Of a stretch of DNA of 64,000 bases, positions 24,601 through 33,068 are shown piece after piece (within the stretch, counting starts at the first letter, position 1; every line of letters starts with the position of its first letter). The DNA comes from Durusdinium trenchii. Its lineage: Eukaryota; Sar; Dinophyceae; Suessiales; Symbiodiniaceae. Location of the stretch: positions 2,461,009 to 2,525,008 of the forward strand of contig CAXAMN010021361.1 of the NCBI GenBank assembly GCA_963970005.1, in the 5' to 3' direction. Under the pieces are notes generated by a model. It saw only the letters and a list, made by a program, of their open reading frames with translations. It was not told the origin of the DNA and searched no databases. Made by a program: the position numbers and the translations under genes.

Positions 24601-27600
24601 CGGCAGTTCAAGACCTTCACTGTCCGTACTGCGAGATCCACTCCGTCAAGAAGGGCAACGCACCTGGCCATCTGGACAGACCCACTGAGTTCAACGCCCA
24701 GGTTCAAGCAGATGTTTTGTGGTTGGAGATGGACGAGATTGGCATGCTCCTTGAGGCTGGTCAACGCAAGCAGCGCACCAAGCGCATTGCTGTGCTCATC
24801 ATGGTGGACGTTGCCACTCGATACATGGCAGCTCGCACAGTCCCAGATGAAAAGGGCATCTCTCTTCAAAAGGCCCTTGAACGAGCCTGGATCCAGTTCC
24901 ATGGACCTCCGAAACAGCTCTACGTCGATGAGGGAACTGGATGGGCTTCAGACTCCACAGCTACATGGTGTGAACAGCACGACATCGAGCTTCGCATATC
25001 ACCTGGCCAAGCTCACACTCGCACCAGCATCGTTGAGCGCAGACATCAACTGGTTCGGAAGGCAGTCTCCATCTTCATGCTGGAGCACGAACTAAAAGGC
25101 CTTGACGGAGTTCAACAGGCTTTATCATGGGTGGTTCCCTCGGTCAACTCCAACACCTTCGTGAACGGCTTCACTCCGTCCCAGCTTGCATTAGGCCGAG
25201 AACCTTCAATGCCCGGACTCCTTTCTGATGAACGTACTGGACCACTACAACTTCAGATGTCCGAGCAGGAGCGACTTCACAGACGCCTCACTTTGAAGTT
25301 CTCAGCCCAGCAGGCTTGTGGCAAGGCTGAAATTGATGTCAAGTTGCGCCGAGCTCTCCTTCGCAGGTACACTGGCCGTGATGAAGACCTTCATCCTGGA
25401 GAACGATGTCTGTACTGGCGAGATGCTGCTGATCGAGCACACACCATTCGCTGGAAAGGTCCTGCGATCGTTCTGGCCATCGAGAGAAACCCTGACACTG
25501 GCACCGTGTCCTGCTATTGGTTGGCTCATGGAACCGTTCTTCTCCGTGCCAGCACCCAGCACGTTCGCAAGTTAGTCAACGACACTGGCACCATCGACGG
25601 CTCAGCTCGAGTTCAACAGGCTCTACGAGACCTACGACAGCGGCGAGCAGTTCGCATTGTTGACCTTCGACGCTCCAACAAGCGCTCCATCGATGAGGTT
25701 GACCCTGAGATAAGTGACCTGGAGTACACTCCCACCGACACCGAAGCTCAACCATCTACAATGGCCTCTCCCGGACAACCTGATGGACAACCTGATGGAC
25801 AACAACAGCTTGCTTCGGAGCACGCTGCTCGATCCGCACCTTCACGACCTCGACATGAAGAGCCTCAACGAGAGCCACCTGATTCACTTCCTCCAACTCA
25901 GGAAGCAACCGAGGATCAACCTGAACAAGATCCCCTTCCTTCAGAGGTTCATGATGATCAACCTGAACCACCACGAGAACAAGATGGACCTCCACAGTTG
26001 GAAATGGAAGAAAATGAAGATGAAGTTGAAGAGCCAATGGGCGAACCAGCACACAGGCCAACGCCCAGGATAACTCGTGATCCTGCTGATCTTCCTGCAG
26101 TTCCCGAGGACCACGACTTGGATCAACCTCCTGAAGCACCACCGACTTCATCACAAAGTCAAGTGCCAGTGGATGCCACCTACATCCCTCCTGCTGTACC
26201 TGAAAGCTTTCAAGATCGACGACGACGCTTCGATCAGCAGGAAACCATTTGGACAAGAAAGAAAGCTCGCACTGACGAGCCAAAATTTGAAGTTGGCCTC
26301 CACTCCATGGACTTCTCCAAGACCACTCTTCCAGAAAGCTGGACCTATGACAAGAAGAACAACGAGTTTGTCTTGGGAGCCACTCAGGACTGGTGGAGCT
26401 TCGAGGATGGCTTTTTGGTTCGCAACCACGTTTGGAGCAAAACAAGCACCTACCATCCTGAAGAGTTTCCAGTCTCTACTGATTTTCTGCAGACCACCAC
26501 CGGTCTGTCTATGCAGCAGGGAACTCGCACCATCTATGTCAACTCCACTGAGGAGCAGCACTTTGCTGATGGATGGACTGGCAAAACCCTGTACCCTCTC
26601 ACACAGGCAGGTGCAGAGCACTATGGTCTTCACTACATCGGCGATCTCACCAACAAGCTTCGCAGATGCAAGACTTTGCGTGGCCGAGGCCACATCTGGC
26701 AAGCAGTTGGCATGAGCGCTCCTCGCAAGAAACATGTCAAGGAGAGCGCCGACCTCAATGAGCGCCGGATGTCACTGGAGGACCGCCTGACCTTCCTGGA
26801 GGGCAAGAAAGCAGAGCTCTCAAGCATCTTCGAAAATGGAGTTTGGGAGATTGAGACCGACCCCGCTTCTGTCGACCACAACAGAGTGATGAAAGCTCGC
26901 TTTGTTTTGAAGTGGGCAGCGGATGGCAAGGGCGGCCTCAAGGCCAAGGCCCGTTTGGTCTTGCAAGGGTTCTCTGACCCTGACTTGCTGAATGGCGCTC
27001 TGGACACTTCATCGCCGACTTTGGCAAGGACCTCCCGACAAGTGTTGCTGGCTATCAGCCAAGTCTCTGGCTGGAAACGCTGGACGGCCGACGTCAGTAC
27101 GGCATTCCTCCAAGGTGATCCTCAAGAACGAGTTCTTTGGGCTCGCATTCCTCGAGACGCCTGCAATATCATCGGTGTTCCTGCCGGAACCTTGATGAGG
27201 CTGATCAAGCCCATCTACGGTCAAGCCGACGCCCCAAGGCAATGGTTCATTGTGGCCAGAAGGCGACTTGAAAGCCTTGGATACCGAGCTCACCCGCTGG
27301 ATCAGTGCCTCTTCACCTACCACGACTCTGACAAGAACCTGATCTCCATGGTGGGACTCCACGTCGACGACCTTTTGGGCTGTGGCAAGACCGACTCCTC
27401 CGAATACGAACACCTCAAGTCCAAGCTGAAGGAAGCCTTCAACTTCAAGCACTGGACGGAAGAGGGAGACACACCTTTGGAGTTCTGCGGCTGCCACCTG
27501 AGCCGAGACAACACTGAGTCCAGGTTGCACCAGAGCGACTACTTCAAGAAGGTCAAGCCCATGACATGCAATGATTATGATGCCAACCGTTCCCTCAACA

Positions 27601-29117
27601 ACAAGGAACAAAGTTGCCTCAGAGCCCTTCTCGGAGCGCTTCAATGGCCTGCCACTCAGACCTCACCTCATTTGAGTGCTTCGGTATCTCTGTTGTGCGG
27701 CGAAGTCACAGCCGCCACAGGTGACACTGCAGCTCAAGCCAACAAGCTCCTCCGCTTTGCTAAGAACAACAGCGATGCTGCCCTGATCTTTCGAGATCTT
27801 GGAGGGGACATGGAGAAGCTGTGCATGGTGGCCATGAGCGATGCAGCTTGGGGAGTTCGTCGCAACAGCGAATCCCAAGGTGGCTATGTGATCTTCCTCT
27901 GCAACCAACAGATCCTAGAAGATGGCTCTACACAGGACTACATTGTCCTGGACTGGAGAAGCTTCAAGTTGCCAAGAGTGAGTCGTTCATCACTCAACGC
28001 TGAGAGCCAGGCCTGCTCGGCCGCCATGGACGCCCTGGAGTACCTGTTGATCTTCTGGGAGGGCTGCACCCGACACGACTTCCAACTTCGACAGGTGGAC
28101 GAGTTTTCACCAACTATGCCCTCGTCACTGGTGGTCGACGCCAAGGCGCTCTACGACTCGCTCAAGGCTGAAACACCCAGCCTGCAAGGCGACAAGAGAA
28201 CAAAGATTGAAGTCATGGTGACCAAGCAGAAGATGCTGGCAATGAAGTCCCGGCTGAAGTGGGTCTCATCTGAGGCTCAAATGGCCGATGGAGTCACCAA
28301 GTATGCCGCGAGACAGCTCTTTGCCGATCGTCTTCGTTCTCATCACCTTTCACTACAAGCTGATGTCTCCTTTCAGGCATCCAAGAAGAAGACCCTGGCA
28401 GAGCGACAGGCAAGCGCAAGACGCCATGCCATCACTCGGACTGGCAACCCCAACCACTTGGCCTTTGCAGTCCTCACCTCGCAGATGATTGGAGTCAAGG
28501 CCATGACGGTGGATGAGGTCATAGCAAGCATGCTGTCGCCCGAGATGACCGTGACCCTGTATGTCATTGTGATTGGCATGCTGGTGTGGCGCTTCCTTTG
28601 TGGCAACGGGAGAACTTCATCATGGAACTCCACGGTTACAAGAACGACCTGGACTATGACTTCAACGAGCTCTACAGCGGCCGAGACACAGACCGAGAAG
28701 GAGCCTGAGACCTCCTTTGGTGTCCTCCGCACCGAGAACCTGCGGCTGCAAGACATCGTGAGAGACCAAGAAGCTGAACTATTTGACCTACAAGCTCAAT
28801 GCAGAGCACAAGAAGAAGAGATTGAACAGCTCATCGACATCCGAGAGTACATGAGGATTGAGATGCGCGAGATCGACACCGAGTACAAGAAGGCCCGCGA
28901 CAACTGGATCGATGCGCACAACCGCTTAGCTGCGGTACGTGACCAGCTCTCCAGAAACTGGATCCCTGACGCGGTCATCACGACCCGAACTGGCAAATCC
29001 TACCACACACACCCTGACTGCCAAGCGCTGGCAGCGGCAGATTCGACTCAGTTGAAGCAGTGGAACTGCTGCGCTTTCTGTAGCCAGAAGTCTCTTGAGT
29101 TCTGGCGAAGCTACTGA
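21657..29117 (+). CDS. Copia Gag-Pol polyprotein, 2486 residues
   Basis: Domains in order: Gag about 30-210; acidic region, then a Lys/Gly/Ser-rich stretch; zinc knuckle C370, C373, H378, C383; protease around D457 in an unusual DQGA motif, with a FGRPLLEALHAEIDF tail; methyltransferase-like domain about 700-870 (WEVYAGEGR from 705, MSPSCTLWS with C764, IEHPHLSLAW, FDQC); integrase with H956, H961, C989, C992 and catalytic D1019, D1091, E1127 (35 residues between the last two); a Pro/Glu/Gln-rich linker about 1340-1520; reverse transcriptase from about 1745 with D1812 and HVDD (D1904, D1905); RNase H with D2062, E2116, D2161, D2211; a hydrophobic segment 2298-2317; a coiled coil about 2330-2440; and a final Cys/His motif (YHTHPDC at 2449, CCAFC at 2471). 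The catalytic residues are present. No frameshift separates Gag and Pol, so Gag excess must come from another mechanism. Confidence 0.93.
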   Translation: MASSPTRRGTSRDANGGSSSANAGKDLKDNFVPRFDNTTTTYAEWRRRVTLYARKLELQGRKSEIALNVLSVLEGPSWTQCEDLDLQELEKESGLDILLKRLDRQWAYDAKVEMPTHFEQFFFKLRRKKDQSILEYTTEFHQTLRQVSKHKVDLPEEITGWMMLKRAGLTKEQEQLIQTNIGSTLTLPAVEQALYLILGQDHRHVHLPAHLRKPQLPGRWKRQSQVFWEEDYELDENYENEETYFQDAIDPDEFQETMGEWDDPEPDDTFYYDEAQEELDSMFDTQEFDDIYSTYVDAKNRLNQLRQSRGFYPVVAVVDGGKGQAPLMAQGSGKGKSKSPGKSKSSSKGKGSKSGKGPSGKQRARSAMVCLRCGKPGHFAANCSTAGAQSSSPKKRPADDDTMVHMVLGIEEFYDAEEGCDYENEIFYDPEEAYAQGEALVRAGGWLTPDPDACIQDQGASSFLAGSEYILRYLKWLEILGYPMDKLNFKQCDKSFRFGGDATGQSKWMIELPTRLADVGGKIQAYVIYGATPMLFGRPLLEALHAEIDFGRSGMRMLDQETWRDIPRGRQGAMLLRLAEGVTRPEDFFPETFDLRCEDDHNNGLKLNDFLDDLNAHERFFEMTTEVHAYFQACEKGETDETTYMEVDQENMTDLLPGETSKTIEQLEKTLTMFEHQLAEHQKTLQQEVHHAREHGLSHRKRLIWEVYAGEGRITQLLQAHGDVEVMRFGFEDGWDFNRAAHRKALLRLCDELEPDEIYMSPSCTLWSRMQQINVQNEAQAEDLQERREVDRRTHLTMCKKLYYKQVRRGDHAHIEHPHLSLAWETPQLRHLPGHQAIFDQCAYGAVAEADDGSFLPIKKTTKLQTTKWAMFNLMSKRCDGQHAHQRLEGRNRCKKAENYQTELATVLARGLLLHEGLNEQVYTVHNEDDKALTGVLRKLGKVHGSEAVRIAYRLHRNLGHPRKDVLLKMLKERGCNEAIQAAVQDLHCPYCEIHSVKKGNAPGHLDRPTEFNAQVQADVLWLEMDEIGMLLEAGQRKQRTKRIAVLIMVDVATRYMAARTVPDEKGISLQKALERAWIQFHGPPKQLYVDEGTGWASDSTATWCEQHDIELRISPGQAHTRTSIVERRHQLVRKAVSIFMLEHELKGLDGVQQALSWVVPSVNSNTFVNGFTPSQLALGREPSMPGLLSDERTGPLQLQMSEQERLHRRLTLKFSAQQACGKAEIDVKLRRALLRRYTGRDEDLHPGERCLYWRDAADRAHTIRWKGPAIVLAIERNPDTGTVSCYWLAHGTVLLRASTQHVRKLVNDTGTIDGSARVQQALRDLRQRRAVRIVDLRRSNKRSIDEVDPEISDLEYTPTDTEAQPSTMASPGQPDGQPDGQQQLASEHAARSAPSRPRHEEPQREPPDSLPPTQEATEDQPEQDPLPSEVHDDQPEPPREQDGPPQLEMEENEDEVEEPMGEPAHRPTPRITRDPADLPAVPEDHDLDQPPEAPPTSSQSQVPVDATYIPPAVPESFQDRRRRFDQQETIWTRKKARTDEPKFEVGLHSMDFSKTTLPESWTYDKKNNEFVLGATQDWWSFEDGFLVRNHVWSKTSTYHPEEFPVSTDFLQTTTGLSMQQGTRTIYVNSTEEQHFADGWTGKTLYPLTQAGAEHYGLHYIGDLTNKLRRCKTLRGRGHIWQAVGMSAPRKKHVKESADLNERRMSLEDRLTFLEGKKAELSSIFENGVWEIETDPASVDHNRVMKARFVLKWAADGKGGLKAKARLVLQGFSDPDLLNGALDTSSPTLARTSRQVLLAISQVSGWKRWTADVSTAFLQGDPQERVLWARIPRDACNIIGVPAGTLMRLIKPIYGQADAPRQWFIVARRRLESLGYRAHPLDQCLFTYHDSDKNLISMVGLHVDDLLGCGKTDSSEYEHLKSKLKEAFNFKHWTEEGDTPLEFCGCHLSRDNTESRLHQSDYFKKVKPMTCNDYDANRSLNNKEQSCLRALLGALQWPATQTSPHLSASVSLLCGEVTAATGDTAAQANKLLRFAKNNSDAALIFRDLGGDMEKLCMVAMSDAAWGVRRNSESQGGYVIFLCNQQILEDGSTQDYIVLDWRSFKLPRVSRSSLNAESQACSAAMDALEYLLIFWEGCTRHDFQLRQVDEFSPTMPSSLVVDAKALYDSLKAETPSLQGDKRTKIEVMVTKQKMLAMKSRLKWVSSEAQMADGVTKYAARQLFADRLRSHHLSLQADVSFQASKKKTLAERQASARRHAITRTGNPNHLAFAVLTSQMIGVKAMTVDEVIASMLSPEMTVTLYVIVIGMLVWRFLCGNGRTSSWNSTVTRTTWTMTSTSSTAAETQTEKEPETSFGVLRTENLRLQDIVRDQEAELFDLQAQCRAQEEEIEQLIDIREYMRIEMREIDTEYKKARDNWIDAHNRLAAVRDQLSRNWIPDAVITTRTGKSYHTHPDCQALAAADSTQLKQWNCCAFCSQKSLEFWRSY

Positions 29118-29136
29118 AGAGATGAACCACCACCGG

Positions 29137-29346
29137 TGTGGATTTCACTCCATGCAATCAGGTTGGAACAGCTTTTGACCGTTCCGGTTGCTGTTTGGCT
29201 GCCCTGCGCCCATGCAGGGGCCCCTTGAACCTCGTTCATGCTACGCCACAGGCAAAAGACACGCCTCACTGTTTTTTCCACGCTTTCCATCTCGACACTT
29301 CGTGCGGTCGCGATACAACACGAGTTTTCACATCCGTGTTTTCATA
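29137..29346 (+). repeat. 3' long terminal repeat of the copia element
   Basis: This is an identical copy of 21404-21613, starting 20 bases after the Gag-Pol stop codon. The polypurine tract expected just upstream is weak here (GAAGAGATGAACCACCACCGG region). Confidence 0.95.
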
Positions 29347-29351
29347 GTAAA
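29347..29351. other. Target-site duplication GTAAA, right copy
   Basis: It matches 21399-21403 and fixes the exact end of the element, including the atypical TA terminus of the LTR. Confidence 0.9.
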
Positions 29352-30815
29352 GTTTAAAGAACCGTCTTCTCTTTGCCACGGCAAGAGAAGATTTGGCGTT
29401 ATTCTGCCTGAAATCGTGCGGTGCGTCATCTGTGCATTTCGGCGCTCCCACCTAATTAATAAAGTAGGGCGACCTATAGCGTAGGACAATTACACTGGCC
29501 TGCCCTGCTTGAAGCCTCTAGAAAATGCTTCAGCCAGAAAATAGGGCAGGTCACAAACCAAATTAATTGCACAGGGGTTCTTGTCGTTGCTCACTTGAAC
29601 AGAACCATCTTAAACCAGCAAATTCGAAGCGTCCAACCACACACACACATTCTTATCAATACACCAAGAATCCAAAGCAGCCATGGACCTGGCACATATT
29701 GCTGTGCAAAAATGCCTCCAAATGATCTGGCGATCCTCGAACACAGCTGCTGAGTTAGGAAAACTGCCTGTCCGTTTTCCAAACCGACCCAGAAGCGGAG
29801 GATGTCATAAGTGTCCAATGCCCTCAAATTGGTTTCATTCCATCATTCTAGATTCTACACATTGATTGCTACATGTTGGTCACGAGGAGCAGTTGATGGT
29901 TGCAAACAACAGGTAAACAGTAAACATTCCTATCTGGCTGAGATCAGCATCAAACAATCCACAGGAAACAAGAAAAAACACTCTACACTCACTACTGCCT
30001 TGCTCCTAAAGCAACAGCTCAGTTGGCGTTGGCTGGTTTCAGTCACTGTATCCTGCTTAGATTTTGGGGAATTGGAGTAAGGGGCCGTGCCACAGGCAAC
30101 CTCGGCCCGATCAAGTTCCTTCAGGTCCACAAGGGCTACTACCTGTGAACTCAGCTTCTCTAATTGCAACCGTTTCTATGAAAGCAATTAGACCTTCCCA
30201 GGTGGGTTTTCTTGTGGGAGGAATTTGCCAAACATAGTCTTTGGATGAATGAGCGTTAGGGTATTGAGCCAAAAGTTAGGAGGAGGGTGTACGTTATACA
30301 GTCACCCAGTTGGACATAGTTGGACCATTTCAGATTGCGATCCACAGTCTCCAAACTTGTGATTGGTACCGTCTACTCAGGACCCTCCTCTTGCTCTTGC
30401 TCCGAAAGCCCAAGTTGCCATCGGGCAGATCATTCGAACAGGCGAAACCTGAAGAACAAGAGGTTCAGAAATGATGCTCACCTGGAATTGATCTCTTGAG
30501 ACTCTTGGGAGGACCCCTTCTTTTTACCACACTTGCTTCAAATGTACTATATATTGTGGTTCCAGGGGCACTGGACAACAATTAGGAGTTGGGAATCACG
30601 AGATGTCTTGCCTTTTGCTTTGTAAGAAATTATCCATCCGAATTCGATTGTATATGTTTTCGGACTTGGCACAGGCTCAGAAGTTCTTGGCATCACGCAT
30701 GTCTCTGAGGAAGGAGGCATGCGGCAAATGTAGCCAACCGTGTCGGCCCGCAGTACTTTTGATGTTGCAATTTTTTTACACAAATTACGTCACTTTGGAT
30801 CACCTTGGTGGTCAG
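29352..30815. other. Intergenic DNA, no supported gene
   Basis: Only short chance frames are present. This is the host DNA that was contiguous with 21403 before the retroelement inserted. If the exon at 20906-21134 belongs to a plus-strand gene, its next exon should lie here, but I found none. Confidence 0.5.
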
Positions 30816-30817
30816 TG

Positions 30818-31446
30818 TGTGTGTGCCCCTTGTAGTCACAGGGATTTCTTTTGAATTGTGAAGGAGTGACAAGCACAAATCTTGAAGTGCACCACGATGT
30901 TGCAGTGTAAAGGAATGACGCGCACAAATCTTGAAGTGTTTCACGATGTTGCAGTGCAACCCTTGGAGTCACAATCCAGATTTTTTGGTCTTGTGTTTGT
31001 TTGATTGTTTTTTGTTTTCGCTGCTTTGTGTCTTGTGGGCCTCCTAACCTACAGCGCAGGCCTCCAACATGGTTGCTATGGCCTCTTGATATTTTTGGTG
31101 TCCTTCTAATAGTTTATATGCCGGTTGCCCTTAGGGCCGGCGCGTCCGCTCTGTTCGACTGGATGCATTCCTATTCAGTCTGCAGAGTTGGGGTGGGCAC
31201 AGGTGCTTGCTGTAAACATGCTTGCTGTAAACTTGGTACTATGGCCTCCAACCCATCTGCGATGACCTCTAACCTTGTTGCTGTCTGCTTGTGCGATGGC
31301 CTCCAAACTTGGGCGATGGCCTCCAACTTCTAGCGATGGCCTCTATATAATTTAACTTTACTTGCCCTGTTTCCTTAGGTGTTTTTTTCACTTAGGCTGG
31401 CGTGTGGCACCGCTGTCAAGTCAGTACGCATATCCATAAGTGTGTC
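30818..31446. repeat. Direct repeat A of a 0.6 kb duplicated segment
   Basis: It is near-identical to 32190-32795, differing by a few substitutions and small indels (8 bp near 31105, about 27 bp near 31335). It contains an internal tandem pair of about 50 bp (CACAAATCTTGAAGTG then ACGATGTTGCAGTG) and several GCGATGGCCTCCAAC motifs. There is no convincing coding frame. It may be part of a non-autonomous repeat family. Confidence 0.85.
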
Positions 31447-31719
31447 TGGCCTCGTGCCAGCCCGGGATGAGCCCGTAGAGTGCCTCCCGTGGACCCGTCG
31501 AACGGGGGTTTGTCCATTGTTCCCCCTGCCCGGGAACGAAGCGGACAGCAGGAGGCTTATGCCAAAGTTATTTGCCAACATTTGTCGGATTATTGAATTC
31601 CAAGTTGGCTCATGCCTCTACGTGACCGCAGCGGTCAAAGCAGCCAGCCACTTTGGCAGGGCACAAGGTGACCACAGCGGTCAAAGTACTTTTGAGGTTC
31701 GTTGGAACCTGTGGAGAAC

Positions 31720-32060
31720 TTAGCCCCCCCTCCTCCCTTCCCTCCCCCTTTCTTTCTTTAATACTCAGGATCACCCCTCTCTTTCTATGGTGTGTCCCTG
31801 GACGCTTGTTCGTAGCTGGGAACACCTGCCTTTTTCCTTTTCTCTCCTCTCCCTTTCTCTCTTTCTTTCTTTCTTTCTTTCCTCTCTTCACCTTCCTTCT
31901 TCCTTGGGTGTCCCTGGATGCTTTCGTCATAGCTGGGAACCCTTCTCCTCTCTTCTTTTGGTGTGTCGTTGGACGCTTGTGCCGTAGCTGGGAACACCTT
32001 CCTTTCTTCTCTTTCCTTTTTCTCTTCTCTCCCTACCCCTCCCTCCTGTCGGGACCTTAG
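31720..32060. repeat. Pyrimidine-rich tract with three copies of a GTCCCTGGACGCTTGTTCG-like unit
   Basis: Near 31795, 31910 and 31965 the unit reads GTGTCCCTGGACGCTT or a variant followed by CGTAGCTGGGAACACC or CATAGCTGGGAACCC. The units are separated by CTTTC-rich runs. It lies between the two copies of the 0.6 kb direct repeat. Confidence 0.7.
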
Positions 32061-32189
32061 AGTGGGATGCTACTAGCGGCTCCTGGCCTTCCTACTAGGT
32101 GCTCGGACGCTACTTTGACGCTACTAGGGGTTCCTGGCCTTACTACTACTCTGTCGGCACCTTAAATATGCCTCCCCTCGGGGAGGCGT

Positions 32190-32795
32190 GTGTGTGTGTG
32201 CCCCTTGTAGTCACAGGGATTTCTTTTGAATTGTGAAGGAGTGACACGCACAAATCTTGAAGTGCACCACGATGTTGCAGTGTAAAGGAATGACACGCAC
32301 AAATCTTGAAGTGTTTCACGATGTTGCAGTGCAACCCTTGGAGTCACAATCCAGATTGTTTGGTTTTGTGTTTGTTTGATGGTTTTTTGTTTTTGCTGCT
32401 TTGTGTCTTGTGGGCCTCCTAACCTACAGCGCAGGCCTCCAACATGGTTGCTATGGCCTCTTGATATTTTTGGTGTAATAGTTTATATGCCGGTTGCCCT
32501 TAGGGCCGGCGCGTCCGCTCTGTTCGACTCGATGCATTCCTATTCAGTCTGCAGAGTTGGGGTTTGCACAGGTGCTTGCTGTAAACATGCTTGCTGTAAA
32601 CTTGGTACTATGGCCTCCAACCCATCTGCGATGACCTCTAACCTTGTTGCTGTCTGCTTGTGCGATGGCCTCCAAACTTGGGCGATGGCCTCCAACTTCT
32701 AGCTTACTTGCCCTGTTTCCTTAGGTGTTTTTTCACTTATATAGGCTGGCGTGTGGCACCGCTGTCAAGTCAGTACGCATATCCATAAGTGTGTG
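32190..32795. repeat. Direct repeat B of the 0.6 kb duplicated segment
   Basis: Second copy of 30818-31446 in the same orientation, with two small deletions relative to copy A. It ends in a (GT)n run near 32788-32806. Confidence 0.85.
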
Positions 32796-33068
32796 TGTGT
32801 GTGTGTCATGTTTCATGTTCTTTCTTCCACGTGAATGGTGCTCTAAGCGTTACCGTAGACCATGATCCAAAAAAAAAATGGCACAAGCAACACGCTATCC
32901 GAATCCAACATCATGCCCTACTTAGCAGCAGGGCTGGCAAATGATGACAAAGTGCGTTGACGTGTGGCCTGACGGCAGTGCTTTTCCACAACATATTTAT
33001 TCAAGGCATCTTTGACCTGAAGACTACACTATACTACACTGCATGTGCGCCTTGCACATATTGGAGGG

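Larger units (their letters stand above)
21404..29346 (+). mobile_element. Intact Ty1/copia LTR retrotransposon with methyltransferase-like and C-terminal extra domains
   Basis: The element has 210-bp LTRs that appear identical over their whole length, a primer-binding site right after the left LTR, one uninterrupted Gag-Pol frame and a 5-bp GTAAA duplication. Identical LTRs and an open frame mean a recent insertion that may still be able to move. The order is Gag, zinc knuckle, protease, methyltransferase-like domain, integrase, reverse transcriptase, RNase H. Integrase before reverse transcriptase defines copia rather than gypsy. It is on the plus strand, opposite to the host gene array. 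Its GC-rich, CpG-containing sequence contrasts with the CpG-poor element at 49-64 kb. Confidence 0.95.

Noticed and set aside
25756-26735. Long antisense frames inside the copia element
   Set aside because: Shadows of the Gag-Pol frame caused by its codon bias; no independent evidence.
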